A stretch of 64,000 bases of DNA from a virus. A program made the position numbers and the translations under genes. Shown in pieces: positions 15,901-28,595 of this stretch (its first letter is position 1; the number at the start of each line of letters is the position of its first letter). The stretch is taken from positions 1 to 64,000 of the IMG/VR virus record IMGVR_UViG_3300037847_003419; one strand, 5' to 3'. The notes beneath the pieces are model-generated. The model was not told the DNA's origin and did no database searches. It was given only the letters and a program-made list of their open reading frames with translations.

Positions 15901-18900
15901 TCTCTTGATACTTCTGATTCAATTAAAGCTAGTTTGTTTTTGGCTTGTTCTATAAGTTCATCAACTTTTAAATCAAATTCAACACCACTAATATGCATTA
16001 TAGTTTTTCTAATTTGCTCTGGTAATTGTTTTAATCTTTCAAAGCCAAGAGTACTGTTGGTACCTGTAAGTTTATCTATAAGATCCATCTGTACCTTTGG
16101 TCCTAACCATTGTCCGTGATCAGAGAATAGCTCTTTAACTCTTTCTTTTATATTTATACTAGGATCTTTAGTTGACTCTAACATAAGCTTCATAAGACTA
16201 AACATTTTATTACCGTTTGGATCTATATGCTCACCTTTTTGAAACCAAGTACTAACTTTGTTTTCTATAGTAATTAAATCTAAAGTTGTAAACGCTCTAA
16301 ATCCTTTACTGATATTTGTTTGTGCTTGTAATAAGTGTAACGCTGACACTATACTTATCTTACCATCTTTAACAAGGTTTACTAACTTTTCAGTCATGTA
16401 TTCTAATAATATTATATTAGCCTTATTAGCGTTTCTTATCTCATCACCAAACAATCTTTCTAACCTTTCTTCTTTTTGCTCTTTTATTGATGGCGCGTCT
16501 GGTCCAGTATCATAATCTGTAGCGGCTAAAACTTGGGTATATATCTTTTTCATTAAACCGCTACCACTATTCATCTCTCTAATATCCGCAACAACTAGAC
16601 TAGAAGGTAAGTCTGAGTCAATGTTTTTTAGTCTACTAATTAAGTTTTGATGCCTTTCGTAAAACTCACCTCTTACTAACTCAGCACCGTCACTAACAGG
16701 GTCTACTGATATAGTTCCTTTTGCAAACTTACCATCGTCGTTTACCTTTATAAAATCATTTGTCTCTGGTCTAAACCTCCAGCCTTTTACTAACTTACTA
16801 GTTTCGCCGTTACCAGATTGATTGTTTTTGTCAAATTTTCCTTCAGATCTCTTAGGCCCTTGTTTAGAAGCGCCTATATCCATAGCTGAATAATGGAAAC
16901 CAAATATATCTGGCCCTAATGCTAAATAAGCATCATAACCCAACTCTAATATTACAGCTTCCATAGCGTCAAACATTCTATCTAAAACGCCTTTACCATC
17001 TTTATCTACGTTACCGTTGTTCTTTATAGTACCATCGCTTTTAAATTGATTCGCTATATCTCCAAAACCGTTTTGCTCTAACCATTTAATTGTTTCTTTT
17101 TTAAAGAAAACTTCTTCGTTAGTTTCAAAAGCAACTTTATCATTAGCGTATATTACTGTCGCTATAGATTCTTTACTATACTTACCTTCTTCACCTATAA
17201 CCTCTAAGTTATCCTCATCAATAACATCTTCGTAAGAACTTTTTCTAATTAGCCTAGCTATAGCACTAACTTCTTTTAAGTATTTCTGATTTAAAAGTAT
17301 TTCAAAACCAAATATTTCAAACTGGTCTCCAAGAGAAAACTTCATCAAAGGATCTCTTTTTATAGTCTCTACTAGTTTACCAGTTATAGTTTCTAACTCA
17401 TTAGGTAAAGCATCAAAAACAGCGTCTAAACCTAACTCAGCAGCTAAAGAGTTTATTAAAGATTTGTATCTAGTTTCTCTTCCTTCTGTAAATAAAGCTA
17501 CAAAAACATCATTATCAATGTCATAGTTTTTAATCCATATATCATTACCAGCTGTACCACTTAATACAAAAGCACCTTTAATATCAGTCTGTTCTTTAAC
17601 AGATTTATCTACAGGCATTCTACCTCCATGCGTAGATAATTCAGGAAATCTATTTTTATATTTAACAGCTAGTAAATCTATTATTAATCTTTTGTTATCT
17701 AATAAAAACTTTTTAAGCGTAGCGTCAGTTCCTCTTCTATTTGTAGGATTTATTATACCTTTTATAACATCTTTAAATGCTTCTGTAAACTCTTTCTCTA
17801 GTTCTTGTCTAAACTTTTTCTTTTGTTTTGGGTTTTGTAAAGCATCTTCTAAGGTTAGAGCATCTACTTTGCTCATTAAAGACTCTTTAACTTTGTTAAA
17901 TATTAATTTATAAGTATCACTATCTTTTGTTATACCAAAAGCTTTTCTTAGTTTAGAGTTTATTAATTGATCAACAGTAGTTTCAATACCCTCAATTTCA
18001 TTACCAAAGTCGCCACCACCATCATCTTTAATATCATCTTGCACTTCTGTTTTAACTACGTTTAATTGAGCTTTTTCAAGTATGTTACCTACTTGTAACT
18101 TTACGTTTTGCATTAAATACTTACTAAGCTCTTGTCCAAAACTAGGGTCGTATCTATCAATATATTTAAGTATTTCTAACTCTATGTCTCTTCTAAAATC
18201 AACAAACTTATAAGCTTGCTCAGGATTACTTTTTTGAGCTTCAAAGTTCCATATCTTACTTACAGTAGTAACATAAGGCTGCATCAACTTAAGTATCTTA
18301 GTTTTCATTATTTGTTCACTAATATCACCATTAAGATACGAGTTATACACATTAGCAACAGCTAACGATCTTTCCTCTTGACTCATGCCTTTATTAGTTT
18401 CTTGATTTAACAGCTCGTCTCTTCTAGCTCTTTTTTCGTTTAGTGCGTCTTCGTTTTCTTTTTGTAACTCTTCTTTTCTATTATTGTATTCTGTAGTACC
18501 AGGAACTAAATTTTCTTCCTTAAGTGTATTTTGTATTTTAAGTGATATATCTCTTATATCATTTTTTATTTGAGTTAGTTCTATTTGTTCGTTGGTTGAA
18601 AGAGAATGTTTAGTAACGTCAGTTTCAGTATCGTCTGTTTCGTCTCCAAATATAATTTTGCTTCTTTTTGTTTGAGAGTGGTATTTACTAATATACCTAT
18701 AAACGTCCATTGGACTATTAAAGTTAATATAAGGCGCAAGGCTTGGTTTGAGTTTTTTAAGTAAACCATTTATAAACACTCTTAAATCAAACAGTTGATT
18801 AAAATCACTAGGTTTTAAACCTCCCCAAAACATTATGTCATGAACTATATTCATTAACTCTTCAGTTCTTACAGACTTATTTTTAACATTTTTTTCATAA

Positions 18901-21900
18901 AACTCTATACGTTTTTTGAAATGTGTTAAAGCCTCTGGAGTTAATTTCTTTTGTTTAGCAAGTTTATTCATAAGGCCCTTTAACTCTTCAACAGCTTTTT
19001 GATGTTGTTTCTTTAATTCGCCTTTTAATATAAGACCCTTAGTAATATGGTACTCATGAAATATTTCGTGTAGAGGAGTTGCGGCAGCGTCTGACGCTTC
19101 AAGTATGTCATCATGAAGAAGTATTTTTTGCAAAATAAAACCGTTAAGTATATACAAATTTCCAGTTCGATCTGATCTATAACCATTAGATTTTTTACCT
19201 TCAATAGCTGCTTCAAGTTCAGCTATTTCAGATTTAATTTGCTCTTCACTGAATCCTTGGCGTTTTAGTTGTTTTTTTATTTCTTTTATCTCTTTAGGAG
19301 TTGGCAAAACACCTTTTATAATAAATTTAGCTTTTTTAGTTTTAGTGCCTTTCATTATAAGTAAAGCTGATTGATAAGCTGATAGAAGTTGTTTTCTTCT
19401 AACTGGATTAATACCTTTTTCTATCATCTTTGCTTCGTACTCTTCCATCAACTCGTTTACTTCAGAGTTTGCTTCAAAAAAAGCATCTATTTGATCCTGT
19501 ATTTCTTTATATTCTTTTTCTAGTTGCTCTATTTCTTTTTTGTCAAAATCTAATTGCTCACCCATTTTTTGAGCTTCAAGAAGTTTAGCTTTTCTTTTAG
19601 CTGCCAGATCAAATATTTCTTTAATTTTTTGACCTTTACTTTTTATAATGTTACCATTTTCGTCAACATCATCTTTGATATTATCTAACTTACCAATTAT
19701 ATTGTTTTCAAGCTCATTTAACTGTTTTAGCAAGTCATCTTTTCTTTGTGTTAACTCAGATATATCTTGTTTGCTTAAATTTCCTTCCTTTTTATTTTCG
19801 TTTAAATCTTGTGTTATAGCCTCTAGTTCGTTCGCTAACTCTTCAACCAATGCCATTTCTTTGCTAGTCAAAACAGATTCTCTAATAACTAAAGCTATAG
19901 GTTTAAGAGAGGCGTTTGTTTGTAATATGGTACTAAAAGCAACAACATTAGCATAAAAATCAGCGTCCATTCCATCAAAAATACCTATTTGGCCACCTGT
20001 AGATGTAGTTTCTCCAGTTAGTATAGCTAAAGCATTTTTAGAAATTTGATCTAACATTTCTTCAAAAACTTCAATACTTATATTCAAGCCAACAAAACCT
20101 CCAACCTTAAATAGATTTTTAACCCTCATGCCTGGACCTAACTTTGGCTTAAATTTTTGCCATTTTTGAAGTACCTTTAACGTACCAAAACGCTCAGCAA
20201 CACCAGTTATAATACCGTGCGAAATAGAAACAAGTCTATCACCTGTTTCACTACGTTCTAATATACTTTTTTGCACTAGTATTTGTTGCTGTATAAATTC
20301 TTTTTCACCTTCACTTAAATTAGGATCTAATAGTTGTGATTCTAATTTTTGTATTATAGCGATAGCGTTTTTCCTAGATGTTTTAACATCAGTGTATTTA
20401 CCTCCAGCTGCCCAAGACGCAAATATAGCGGTAGTAATATAAGGCCCAACTCCTGGTATTAACATCGTTAAAAGAGCGGCGCCGTTAGCACTATTTGAAA
20501 CTAGCATATCAGCAAACCAAAGGCCAAGTCCTACGTCATCCTTCCATTTTGAAGCTTGAGGAAAATTTTCTGAGTAAACCTCCATGGTCTCTCTTGCTTT
20601 TTTTGTAAAGAACTCTCCCCATATCTCATCACCCCATAAAGCCTCTGATGCAGCAAGTATCTGTGTAAGCATTGTGCCTAAATTAACAAAAGTTTTGCTC
20701 CAGTAGTCATAATTTTTACTCAAAGCTGAATAATAAGGAGCGTTTTTGTCTAAGTTGTTTTTGTCTTCTAAAAGTAGTTTTTGATCAGTATCTAAATCGT
20801 TAGTAAAGTTAATTATTCTTTGTCGTTCTGATACAGCTTTTTGAAAGTCATCAGCTATTTCTGTCATTCTACTTATAATACCAGCTATGTAGCTTCTATC
20901 AACAGCAGAAGAATCCTTGTCTAACATAGATGCGGCTAGCTCTTTTTGAAGCCTTGTCATTTCGTCTATAATAGGCTGTTGGTTTTTTTCCCAGTCTTTA
21001 GTTCGTTTTTCAAGACTATATTCTGAATAATTATTTAAGTCTATACCATCTTTTAACAGTAGATCAAATTGTTCAGGGTATTTTCTTTTAAAATCTTTTA
21101 TACCCTCTTGCCTAAGCAAAATCTCTAACATTCTAAACGTTTGTTTTTTAAGAAGCGCCTCTTGTATAAGTTCACCAGACTTAGCGGGATCTTCAACAAA
21201 AGGTATGTCATCTAACATTTTTAAAATATCGTCAGATCCTCCTAGTTCGTTTAATCTAGCTCTAACGCCTTTAAATACAGTTGTACCTGCGTCATGCTTC
21301 TTGCCTTTACCTCCAATTCTTAAAAGACCGTCTTTACCGAAGTAAACATATTGTCTACCGTCTATACCACCTCTAGCTATATTGTAACCGTCTTTTATTT
21401 GTTGTAAAATATTATCAACTGTTAAAATACCTCTTGTTTTCTTTACATTTAAAAATACTAACTCTCCATTTTTATTTTTAAAATAAACAAAAGCAACTTC
21501 TTCTCCATTTATTTGTTTGTATATAACAGGTTCTTCAAAGTTCTTTATACCAGTACCATTGTTAGTTAAAAAATTATTAGTTATTCTATGAGCCTTTTCT
21601 ATTTCACTTTCAGTAATTCCAAAATTAACCATCATAGCTTCTTCGCTAAAAACATTAACGCCTCTTTTCTTTTTTTGGTTGTCGTTAAGATTTATAATTT
21701 TGTTAAATAAATTTACAGCTCTATTGTAATAATTTTTTAATATAGCATATTCATCCTCTCTACCTTCTAACTGTATCTCATTAATTATTTCTGCAATAGC
21801 GCTTTTTCCTTTAAGACCTGCTTTACGCGCGTCGTAAATAGATTTTATTATAGCAAGATCTTGTTTAGTAACATCTTCTAAATCCGAAGTTTGTAATTTT

Positions 21901-22988
21901 TTAAAGTTATTACTAATAATTCTTTCTTTTTCTAAAAACAAATAATTGTCTAAAAACTCTTTAGTAAAAAGATCTTCAAGATTAAAAAGGTTTAAATCAC
22001 CTGTTTGCATCCATTTTAAATAACTCTCTTTTTTCTTGTCACTCCAAGAGTTCCAAACTTTCATTTTGTTATTTGCTTCGGCCTGTTTTGACAATTGCTG
22101 TTGTTGTTCAAGGTCTGTTGCGTAAGGATTAATGTTTGCTTCTGCAATACCTTTTTCAAAATTTTCAATTTCTTTTTGACTAAAATTGTAACCTTGAAAG
22201 TAATCATCTTTAATAATATTACCTTTAACACTCTCAAGAGTTATGTTTTCAACTTGTCTGCTTATATTATCTAAATAATCTAAAACTCCTTTGGATTGTA
22301 TACCAAGTTCATCTGCTATTGCTTTTACTTGATCCTTAGGGTCAGTTATTATGTCTCCTTCAACAGGTACTTCTGGAAGCATTGTAGGATCGTAGTCTTC
22401 AAAAACACCCTTAGATTCGTTATAAACAATATTCATATCAGCTAACTTGTTTATAAATATCTCTCTTTCTTGTGGATTTTTTATTGAAGATAATATTTCT
22501 TGTGATTTTTGTCTAGCAATATAAGTTTCATCGGTAGGAGTAGTTATTTCACCCTCGGGAAACAAATCTTTATAGTCTAAAACAAACTGACTAGCTTGGT
22601 TTATAGCATCTTGAAAAATTGGGTCGTTGTCTAAATAACTATAATCTTTTGGTGGTAGCTTTTGCTCAGTTTCGCCTTCAAATAAATCTACAGGTTGACA
22701 AACACCTCTCTCGTCTTTTTTGTAACCTTCTGGACATTTGTCTTCAGCTGGACTTGTTGTGCTAGTTGTAGAAGGTTGTGACACTGTTGTAGGTTGTGTT
22801 GTAGATGGGTCAACTGGCTGCAAAGTAATATCATCAGTTGCGCTTGGTGTTACAGTTGTCGTGGTTCCAACGTCTTGTTTTAGTGGTGAATTTTTAGAAT
22901 TTACCTCCTTTATAACAGACGCTATATCTTTTTCAGACACACCGTCAGCAACCATTTTTTCTACTAAATTTTGTAAATAATTACTCAT
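12954..22988 (-). CDS. Giant multidomain virion/ejection-type polyprotein (3344 aa)
   Basis: The largest gene in the window. The N-terminus has NSPLKQD, a copy of the recurring short motif, then a Thr/Pro/Ser linker. A hydrophobic segment (~840-860, MLIPGVGPYITTAIFASW) could insert in membranes. At ~1305 there is LHEIFHEYH, a zincin HExxH motif inside long Lys/Glu helices. At ~2390-2540 a HAD-type phosphatase is visible: LDFDLTVG (motif I), ILTAR (motif II), FIDDHIPN (motif IV). The last ~70 residues have two Cys/His clusters (RCSAATSDGDRC, RCSVHGG and a second set) like small zinc knuckles. Giant proteins of this design in podoviruses are usually ejected with the DNA. No RNA polymerase DxDGD signature was found. 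The roles of the embedded enzymes are inferred. Confidence 0.75.
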   Translation of the reverse strand: MSNYLQNLVEKMVADGVSEKDIASVIKEVNSKNSPLKQDVGTTTTVTPSATDDITLQPVDPSTTQPTTVSQPSTTSTTSPAEDKCPEGYKKDERGVCQPVDLFEGETEQKLPPKDYSYLDNDPIFQDAINQASQFVLDYKDLFPEGEITTPTDETYIARQKSQEILSSIKNPQEREIFINKLADMNIVYNESKGVFEDYDPTMLPEVPVEGDIITDPKDQVKAIADELGIQSKGVLDYLDNISRQVENITLESVKGNIIKDDYFQGYNFSQKEIENFEKGIAEANINPYATDLEQQQQLSKQAEANNKMKVWNSWSDKKKESYLKWMQTGDLNLFNLEDLFTKEFLDNYLFLEKERIISNNFKKLQTSDLEDVTKQDLAIIKSIYDARKAGLKGKSAIAEIINEIQLEGREDEYAILKNYYNRAVNLFNKIINLNDNQKKKRGVNVFSEEAMMVNFGITESEIEKAHRITNNFLTNNGTGIKNFEEPVIYKQINGEEVAFVYFKNKNGELVFLNVKKTRGILTVDNILQQIKDGYNIARGGIDGRQYVYFGKDGLLRIGGKGKKHDAGTTVFKGVRARLNELGGSDDILKMLDDIPFVEDPAKSGELIQEALLKKQTFRMLEILLRQEGIKDFKRKYPEQFDLLLKDGIDLNNYSEYSLEKRTKDWEKNQQPIIDEMTRLQKELAASMLDKDSSAVDRSYIAGIISRMTEIADDFQKAVSERQRIINFTNDLDTDQKLLLEDKNNLDKNAPYYSALSKNYDYWSKTFVNLGTMLTQILAASEALWGDEIWGEFFTKKARETMEVYSENFPQASKWKDDVGLGLWFADMLVSNSANGAALLTMLIPGVGPYITTAIFASWAAGGKYTDVKTSRKNAIAIIQKLESQLLDPNLSEGEKEFIQQQILVQKSILERSETGDRLVSISHGIITGVAERFGTLKVLQKWQKFKPKLGPGMRVKNLFKVGGFVGLNISIEVFEEMLDQISKNALAILTGETTSTGGQIGIFDGMDADFYANVVAFSTILQTNASLKPIALVIRESVLTSKEMALVEELANELEAITQDLNENKKEGNLSKQDISELTQRKDDLLKQLNELENNIIGKLDNIKDDVDENGNIIKSKGQKIKEIFDLAAKRKAKLLEAQKMGEQLDFDKKEIEQLEKEYKEIQDQIDAFFEANSEVNELMEEYEAKMIEKGINPVRRKQLLSAYQSALLIMKGTKTKKAKFIIKGVLPTPKEIKEIKKQLKRQGFSEEQIKSEIAELEAAIEGKKSNGYRSDRTGNLYILNGFILQKILLHDDILEASDAAATPLHEIFHEYHITKGLILKGELKKQHQKAVEELKGLMNKLAKQKKLTPEALTHFKKRIEFYEKNVKNKSVRTEELMNIVHDIMFWGGLKPSDFNQLFDLRVFINGLLKKLKPSLAPYINFNSPMDVYRYISKYHSQTKRSKIIFGDETDDTETDVTKHSLSTNEQIELTQIKNDIRDISLKIQNTLKEENLVPGTTEYNNRKEELQKENEDALNEKRARRDELLNQETNKGMSQEERSLAVANVYNSYLNGDISEQIMKTKILKLMQPYVTTVSKIWNFEAQKSNPEQAYKFVDFRRDIELEILKYIDRYDPSFGQELSKYLMQNVKLQVGNILEKAQLNVVKTEVQDDIKDDGGGDFGNEIEGIETTVDQLINSKLRKAFGITKDSDTYKLIFNKVKESLMSKVDALTLEDALQNPKQKKKFRQELEKEFTEAFKDVIKGIINPTNRRGTDATLKKFLLDNKRLIIDLLAVKYKNRFPELSTHGGRMPVDKSVKEQTDIKGAFVLSGTAGNDIWIKNYDIDNDVFVALFTEGRETRYKSLINSLAAELGLDAVFDALPNELETITGKLVETIKRDPLMKFSLGDQFEIFGFEILLNQKYLKEVSAIARLIRKSSYEDVIDEDNLEVIGEEGKYSKESIATVIYANDKVAFETNEEVFFKKETIKWLEQNGFGDIANQFKSDGTIKNNGNVDKDGKGVLDRMFDAMEAVILELGYDAYLALGPDIFGFHYSAMDIGASKQGPKRSEGKFDKNNQSGNGETSKLVKGWRFRPETNDFIKVNDDGKFAKGTISVDPVSDGAELVRGEFYERHQNLISRLKNIDSDLPSSLVVADIREMNSGSGLMKKIYTQVLAATDYDTGPDAPSIKEQKEERLERLFGDEIRNANKANIILLEYMTEKLVNLVKDGKISIVSALHLLQAQTNISKGFRAFTTLDLITIENKVSTWFQKGEHIDPNGNKMFSLMKLMLESTKDPSINIKERVKELFSDHGQWLGPKVQMDLIDKLTGTNSTLGFERLKQLPEQIRKTIMHISGVEFDLKVDELIEQAKNKLALIESEVSREKREKRKQIINKHSIGLPYLGGTVLDFDLTVGESSNVVIATNPETGETRDLDGVDWAKDGDRLLQEGWEMDFSDFDNVTDGKEGPVFPYLIKQLIRFGPEGVFILTARASGSQPNILAFINFRIDVYNKANGTNVPYLKAENVIGLGNSTGEAKADWIEENLIFNGYNDIVFIDDHIPNVEAVQKMFDMYPEGMFVDGGKSIVTRPENKNSLGENFNVILSENANIPENQEFSRAQAQAHGKNKGRFQFIMNPSAMDFEQMLRVFIGKGAKGEKELEYLIENLITPYARALSEIDRRKAETRELHDKIRSKIGKQKLKKLLKQEIGKTGFTNGDAVRVWLFNKNGHKDKLGLSKKELKELISTVENNPDLLLYAQGLDNITDGYVTPGKDWVVNTISGDLYFHMNSGVRAEVLKDWIEIKNEVFSEANLNKIEALYGSSFRKYVEEMLYKMENGKPKRSSEMGTLEKAWMEFLGGSTAVVMFANTRSAILQMLSSINYIELRGPNSLFNSARAFANVKQYWADVGFILMHPDMVARRGGRKIDVNISELVDYMSTIEGGVIAQSRAAVGWLLSKGFLMTQIADSLAISLGGAAYYRNYVNYFISQGYSKQEAEQMAWDKTWENTQATQQSIRPDKLSYEQSSILGKFLLNFKVTPQQYTRKIVNAIDNIRNKRGTVAQNVKDILYYGAIQNLLFTGLQQAVFIALMDEDEDWETRSDSWIKSTIESILVGMGLEGVILVTVVNGVIEYKEQESKGWNADHTYTILQFANISPVVGIKLRQIYSAIKTKQINEDVIEAMDWNDPMNPQLNVIANTVQAFTNIPANEVISRVQNLLTVVHNEAETEEEFEEMFWKELMIILGWNPWDVGLDTKVKEVREEVKEQKKEDKKEEKKLTKEEEIAKDVEIEKRSNPDAKYVRCSAATSDGDRCARNVKNHGDRCSVHGGQDGPTCGDNGGTNSKGLPCGNPVKNQDGRCNIPSHRVK

Positions 22989-22996
22989 ATTATATT

Positions 22997-25873
<2,877 letters not shown>

Positions 25874-25875
25874 AG

Positions 25876-26523
25876 TTAATTATTTCCTAAAATTTCATCT
25901 TTAATTTCGTCACCAAAAGCTCCAACTCCACCAGCTATACCTAAACCACCGCCAACTACGTCACCTATACCAGAAACCATTTGATCAGTTGCTCTTTGTC
26001 TAGCGGCATCAGCAGATATTTTTCTTTGTTGAGCCATACCAAATAAAGTTTCAATTTTATCTTTTTCTAGGTTTTGTGTTTCTCTTTCTCCTCTAGCTTC
26101 CATTTGTTGTAATTGAGCTTGTTGTCCAAGTGCTAATTGTTGGTTTTTAGCTTCTTGCTGACCTATACTAGCTGAAGCAGCTTGTGCTTGTTGTTGTCCA
26201 CTCATTGCCAGTTGCTGCGCTAAACCTGCTACACCTGATCCACCAGCTGCACCTTGTAAACCTTGCAATAAATTAGCTTGTTGTTGTTGAGATTGCTGCG
26301 CCATCATCTCCGCTTGCTGTGTATTTACAGTTAAGTCCTCATAAACGTTTTCTAAGTTTGCATAAGGATTAGACGTGTCCATATCTTCGTACGCAGCTTT
26401 TCTTTCCGCTAATTCTTGATTAGCAGCTCTTTGTTCGGCTATTCTAGCTTTTTTACCTTGTTGGGCCGAATATATCTTTGCGGCACCACCTACAACAGCA
26501 ATACCTAACGCTACAAAACTCAT
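25876..26523 (-). CDS. Gln/Ala-rich internal virion (ejection-type) protein
   Basis: 215 residues. A hydrophobic N-terminal helix (FVALGIAVVGGAAKIY), a long Gln/Ala-rich coiled-coil body, and a glycine-rich hydrophobic tail (SGIGDVVGGGLGIAGGVG). This is the usual composition of podovirus ejection proteins (T7 gp14-like in plan, not in sequence). They leave the capsid with the DNA and help form a channel. It is adjacent to the other large late proteins. The role is inferred from composition and position. Confidence 0.65.
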   Translation of the reverse strand: MSFVALGIAVVGGAAKIYSAQQGKKARIAEQRAANQELAERKAAYEDMDTSNPYANLENVYEDLTVNTQQAEMMAQQSQQQQANLLQGLQGAAGGSGVAGLAQQLAMSGQQQAQAASASIGQQEAKNQQLALGQQAQLQQMEARGERETQNLEKDKIETLFGMAQQRKISADAARQRATDQMVSGIGDVVGGGLGIAGGVGAFGDEIKDEILGNN

Positions 26524-26529
26524 AATATA

Positions 26530-26979
26530 TTATTTTTTATTATTAAACTCTTCATAATCTTTTGCTATAATTAAATCTTCTAGTTCTTGTAAATCCTGTG
26601 TGTTAGTAGGATTAGCATGTATATTAACCCATATAGAATCTTCATTTGCATATATAACTCTTTTAGAACCTGCCGGTGCCTCTACATAACAAGGTGCAAC
26701 ATGTTCAACAGAACTATTTTCATCTACAACTACTATATGCCCAGTTAACAAAAACCAGACGTGATTGTGTTTGTGTATTTTACCTATTACAAACGAGTCT
26801 TTTTTCATAGACATTTGTCTAATGTATATACCATCTGTAAAGGTGTGTTTTAAAGGAAAAACTTCAGAATCTCCTTTTACTACATTTTCACCATCAACAA
26901 ACTCCATTAGATGTTCTTGTAGTTCTATTATTGTATCTCTTTTTTGTAATCTTAATTCTTTCTTCGTTAACTCTTTCAT
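26530..26979 (-). CDS. Cupin-fold phage protein
   Basis: 149 residues. The order IYIRQMSMKKDSFVIGKIHKHNHVWFLLTGHIVVVDE, then PCYVEAPAGSKRVIYANEDSIWVNIHANP, matches a cupin-like family common in marine phages, described in cyanophages with GKIHKxxHxN and PGTKRVGYAxEDxxW. HKHNH supplies likely metal ligands. The function in phages is not known to me; a structural or sugar-modifying role is possible. It is surrounded by tail and ejection genes. Confidence 0.8.
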   Translation of the reverse strand: MKELTKKELRLQKRDTIIELQEHLMEFVDGENVVKGDSEVFPLKHTFTDGIYIRQMSMKKDSFVIGKIHKHNHVWFLLTGHIVVVDENSSVEHVAPCYVEAPAGSKRVIYANEDSIWVNIHANPTNTQDLQELEDLIIAKDYEEFNNKK

Positions 26980-27019
26980 TTAATTAAATTTATAACGATA
27001 TAGTCACAGTTTTTGATAG

Positions 27020-27382
27020 TTATTTACTACTTTCAAAATAATCAGCACCAACAGTGTATAGTTCAGATTCTGTGTTAGAGTCATTTTCAAATCTAAACTT
27101 AGCAAAATAACCAAGCAAACTACTCATGTTAGCTATATTATCTTTAGCAAACATAATAAAAACACCTTGCGTTAGAACCCCAGAGTCCCACAAAGCTTGT
27201 GACACGTCCACAGTTATAAAATTACTACCAACAATTGTTATGCTACCCATAGGATTAGGTATACCTGAAGCTGTACTAGATGGTAATGTAGAAGGATCTA
27301 TTTGTGTAACGTAGTAAGCTACGTCACCAACTTGAACTGAAACATTTATTGTGTTTGGAAAATTTATTGTTACTGAAGGCAT
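27020..27382 (-). CDS. Hypothetical late protein (120 aa)
   Basis: A mostly beta protein starting MPSVTINFPNTINVSVQVGD, with no cysteines, no signal peptide and no membrane helix. It ends near VGADYFESSK. It lies between the cupin and the Ig-like protein, 4 bases from the latter, and is most simply a small virion surface protein. No family recognised. Confidence 0.6.
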   Translation of the reverse strand: MPSVTINFPNTINVSVQVGDVAYYVTQIDPSTLPSSTASGIPNPMGSITIVGSNFITVDVSQALWDSGVLTQGVFIMFAKDNIANMSSLLGYFAKFRFENDSNTESELYTVGADYFESSK

Positions 27383-27386
27383 GTTG

Positions 27387-28595
27387 TTATGTTAATGTTA
27401 TTGTTACTGTTTTTGTCGCGCTGTCTGTCGTACCGTCGTTACATTTAAAAGTAAAGCTATCTGTCTCAACAACACCAGTGTTTTTATACGTTATAGTACT
27501 ACCTGAAAAAGTATTGTTGTTAAACGAAGTAGAGAACGTGCCTGTGTCGTTGCTACCAATTGCACCATCTGAAGGCTCAGTTACTCTACTATACGTTTTA
27601 GTATTCGCGTTAGCATCTGTATCTCCAGCGCCACAGTCTATTAATACTGATTCTCCAGTTACACACGTAGCTGTTATGTCAGACGCGTTTGGAGTTGTTG
27701 ATACAAAATTATTAAGAGCCCACTGAACTGTCATATCAGCATATCCAAATCTTTCTATCTCAGCAGTTACCGATGCTGTTAACGAAGTTGTTCCAGATCC
27801 AGTTACAGTGGCATCGTTAATAGAAATTACATATCCGCTTTTAGAAAAAAATAATGTTTCGTCAATTTCTAACTGAGGAAAATCTGGCCCTGAGTTAATA
27901 GTAATAATATTACTACCACTTTTAGTTATTGTCATTTCTTCATTTATATTTTCACCAGAAATAGCGTCTCCATTGTTTATATTTGTATCATCATCTACAG
28001 CTATTATTCTTCTGTTTGGGTCAAATTTTAAAACTTTAGCAGAGCTATAATAAGTGTTTGAAAAGTCTCCTCCTGTGCTAACGTTCCAAGTAGGTTGCCT
28101 GCTAGTATACAACAGAGCAGAAGATTTAGTAATAGTACCAGACAAAGTAAAATCAAAAAGAATATCAGACTCAACATCTTCATAACCAATTGATCCTGGA
28201 GAGCCTGTAAAAGTAGCGTCTAAAGTTGAAGCTATAGTATGGCCTACCGTGGTGTGATTAGTATCAAAAGTTAAAGTTTTATTAAGATAGTCTTTAAATT
28301 GTAAAAAATTCACACCTGGAGTAATTTTTTTATATTTATCATTTTCATCACCAACTTGTACACCAGCGACTGTTTTCAACTGATAGTCATAAGTTTCATC
28401 TACTGAAGGCTCTGGTAAAAGTATTTGAACATTGCTAAAACCACTAGCATCTACAACTCTATCAACAGTTGTTGGAGCAGATGTAAATGTTTGTGTAGTT
28501 TCATCATAAGTATTACCAGCGGCATTAGTAATAGATACTTTTGCTAAAGCTCCTGGTGTTCCAGTTATTATTATATTTTTGTATAAATCTGACAT
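27387..28595 (-). CDS. Beta-rich tail/adhesin protein with Ig/cadherin-like end
   Basis: 402 residues, Thr/Ser/Asn-rich with few charged helices. The C-terminal ~90 residues (TYSRVTEPSDGAIGS ... DSFTFKCNDGTTDS, then ATKTVTITL) follow the VxxPSxGxLG ... DxFTFxxNDG pattern of bacterial cadherin-like/Ig repeats that bind cell surfaces. It directly follows the 2259-residue tail gene with a one-base overlap. It is a candidate host-binding appendage. Domain call moderate, role inferred. Confidence 0.65.
   Translation of the reverse strand: MSDLYKNIIITGTPGALAKVSITNAAGNTYDETTQTFTSAPTTVDRVVDASGFSNVQILLPEPSVDETYDYQLKTVAGVQVGDENDKYKKITPGVNFLQFKDYLNKTLTFDTNHTTVGHTIASTLDATFTGSPGSIGYEDVESDILFDFTLSGTITKSSALLYTSRQPTWNVSTGGDFSNTYYSSAKVLKFDPNRRIIAVDDDTNINNGDAISGENINEEMTITKSGSNIITINSGPDFPQLEIDETLFFSKSGYVISINDATVTGSGTTSLTASVTAEIERFGYADMTVQWALNNFVSTTPNASDITATCVTGESVLIDCGAGDTDANANTKTYSRVTEPSDGAIGSNDTGTFSTSFNNNTFSGSTITYKNTGVVETDSFTFKCNDGTTDSATKTVTITLT

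Noticed and set aside
12954-22988. Giant virion RNA polymerase as in crAss-like phages
   Set aside because: No DxDGD-type catalytic signature was found. The recognisable motifs are a zincin, a HAD phosphatase and Cys clusters. DYDIDNDVF is not a convincing catalytic loop.
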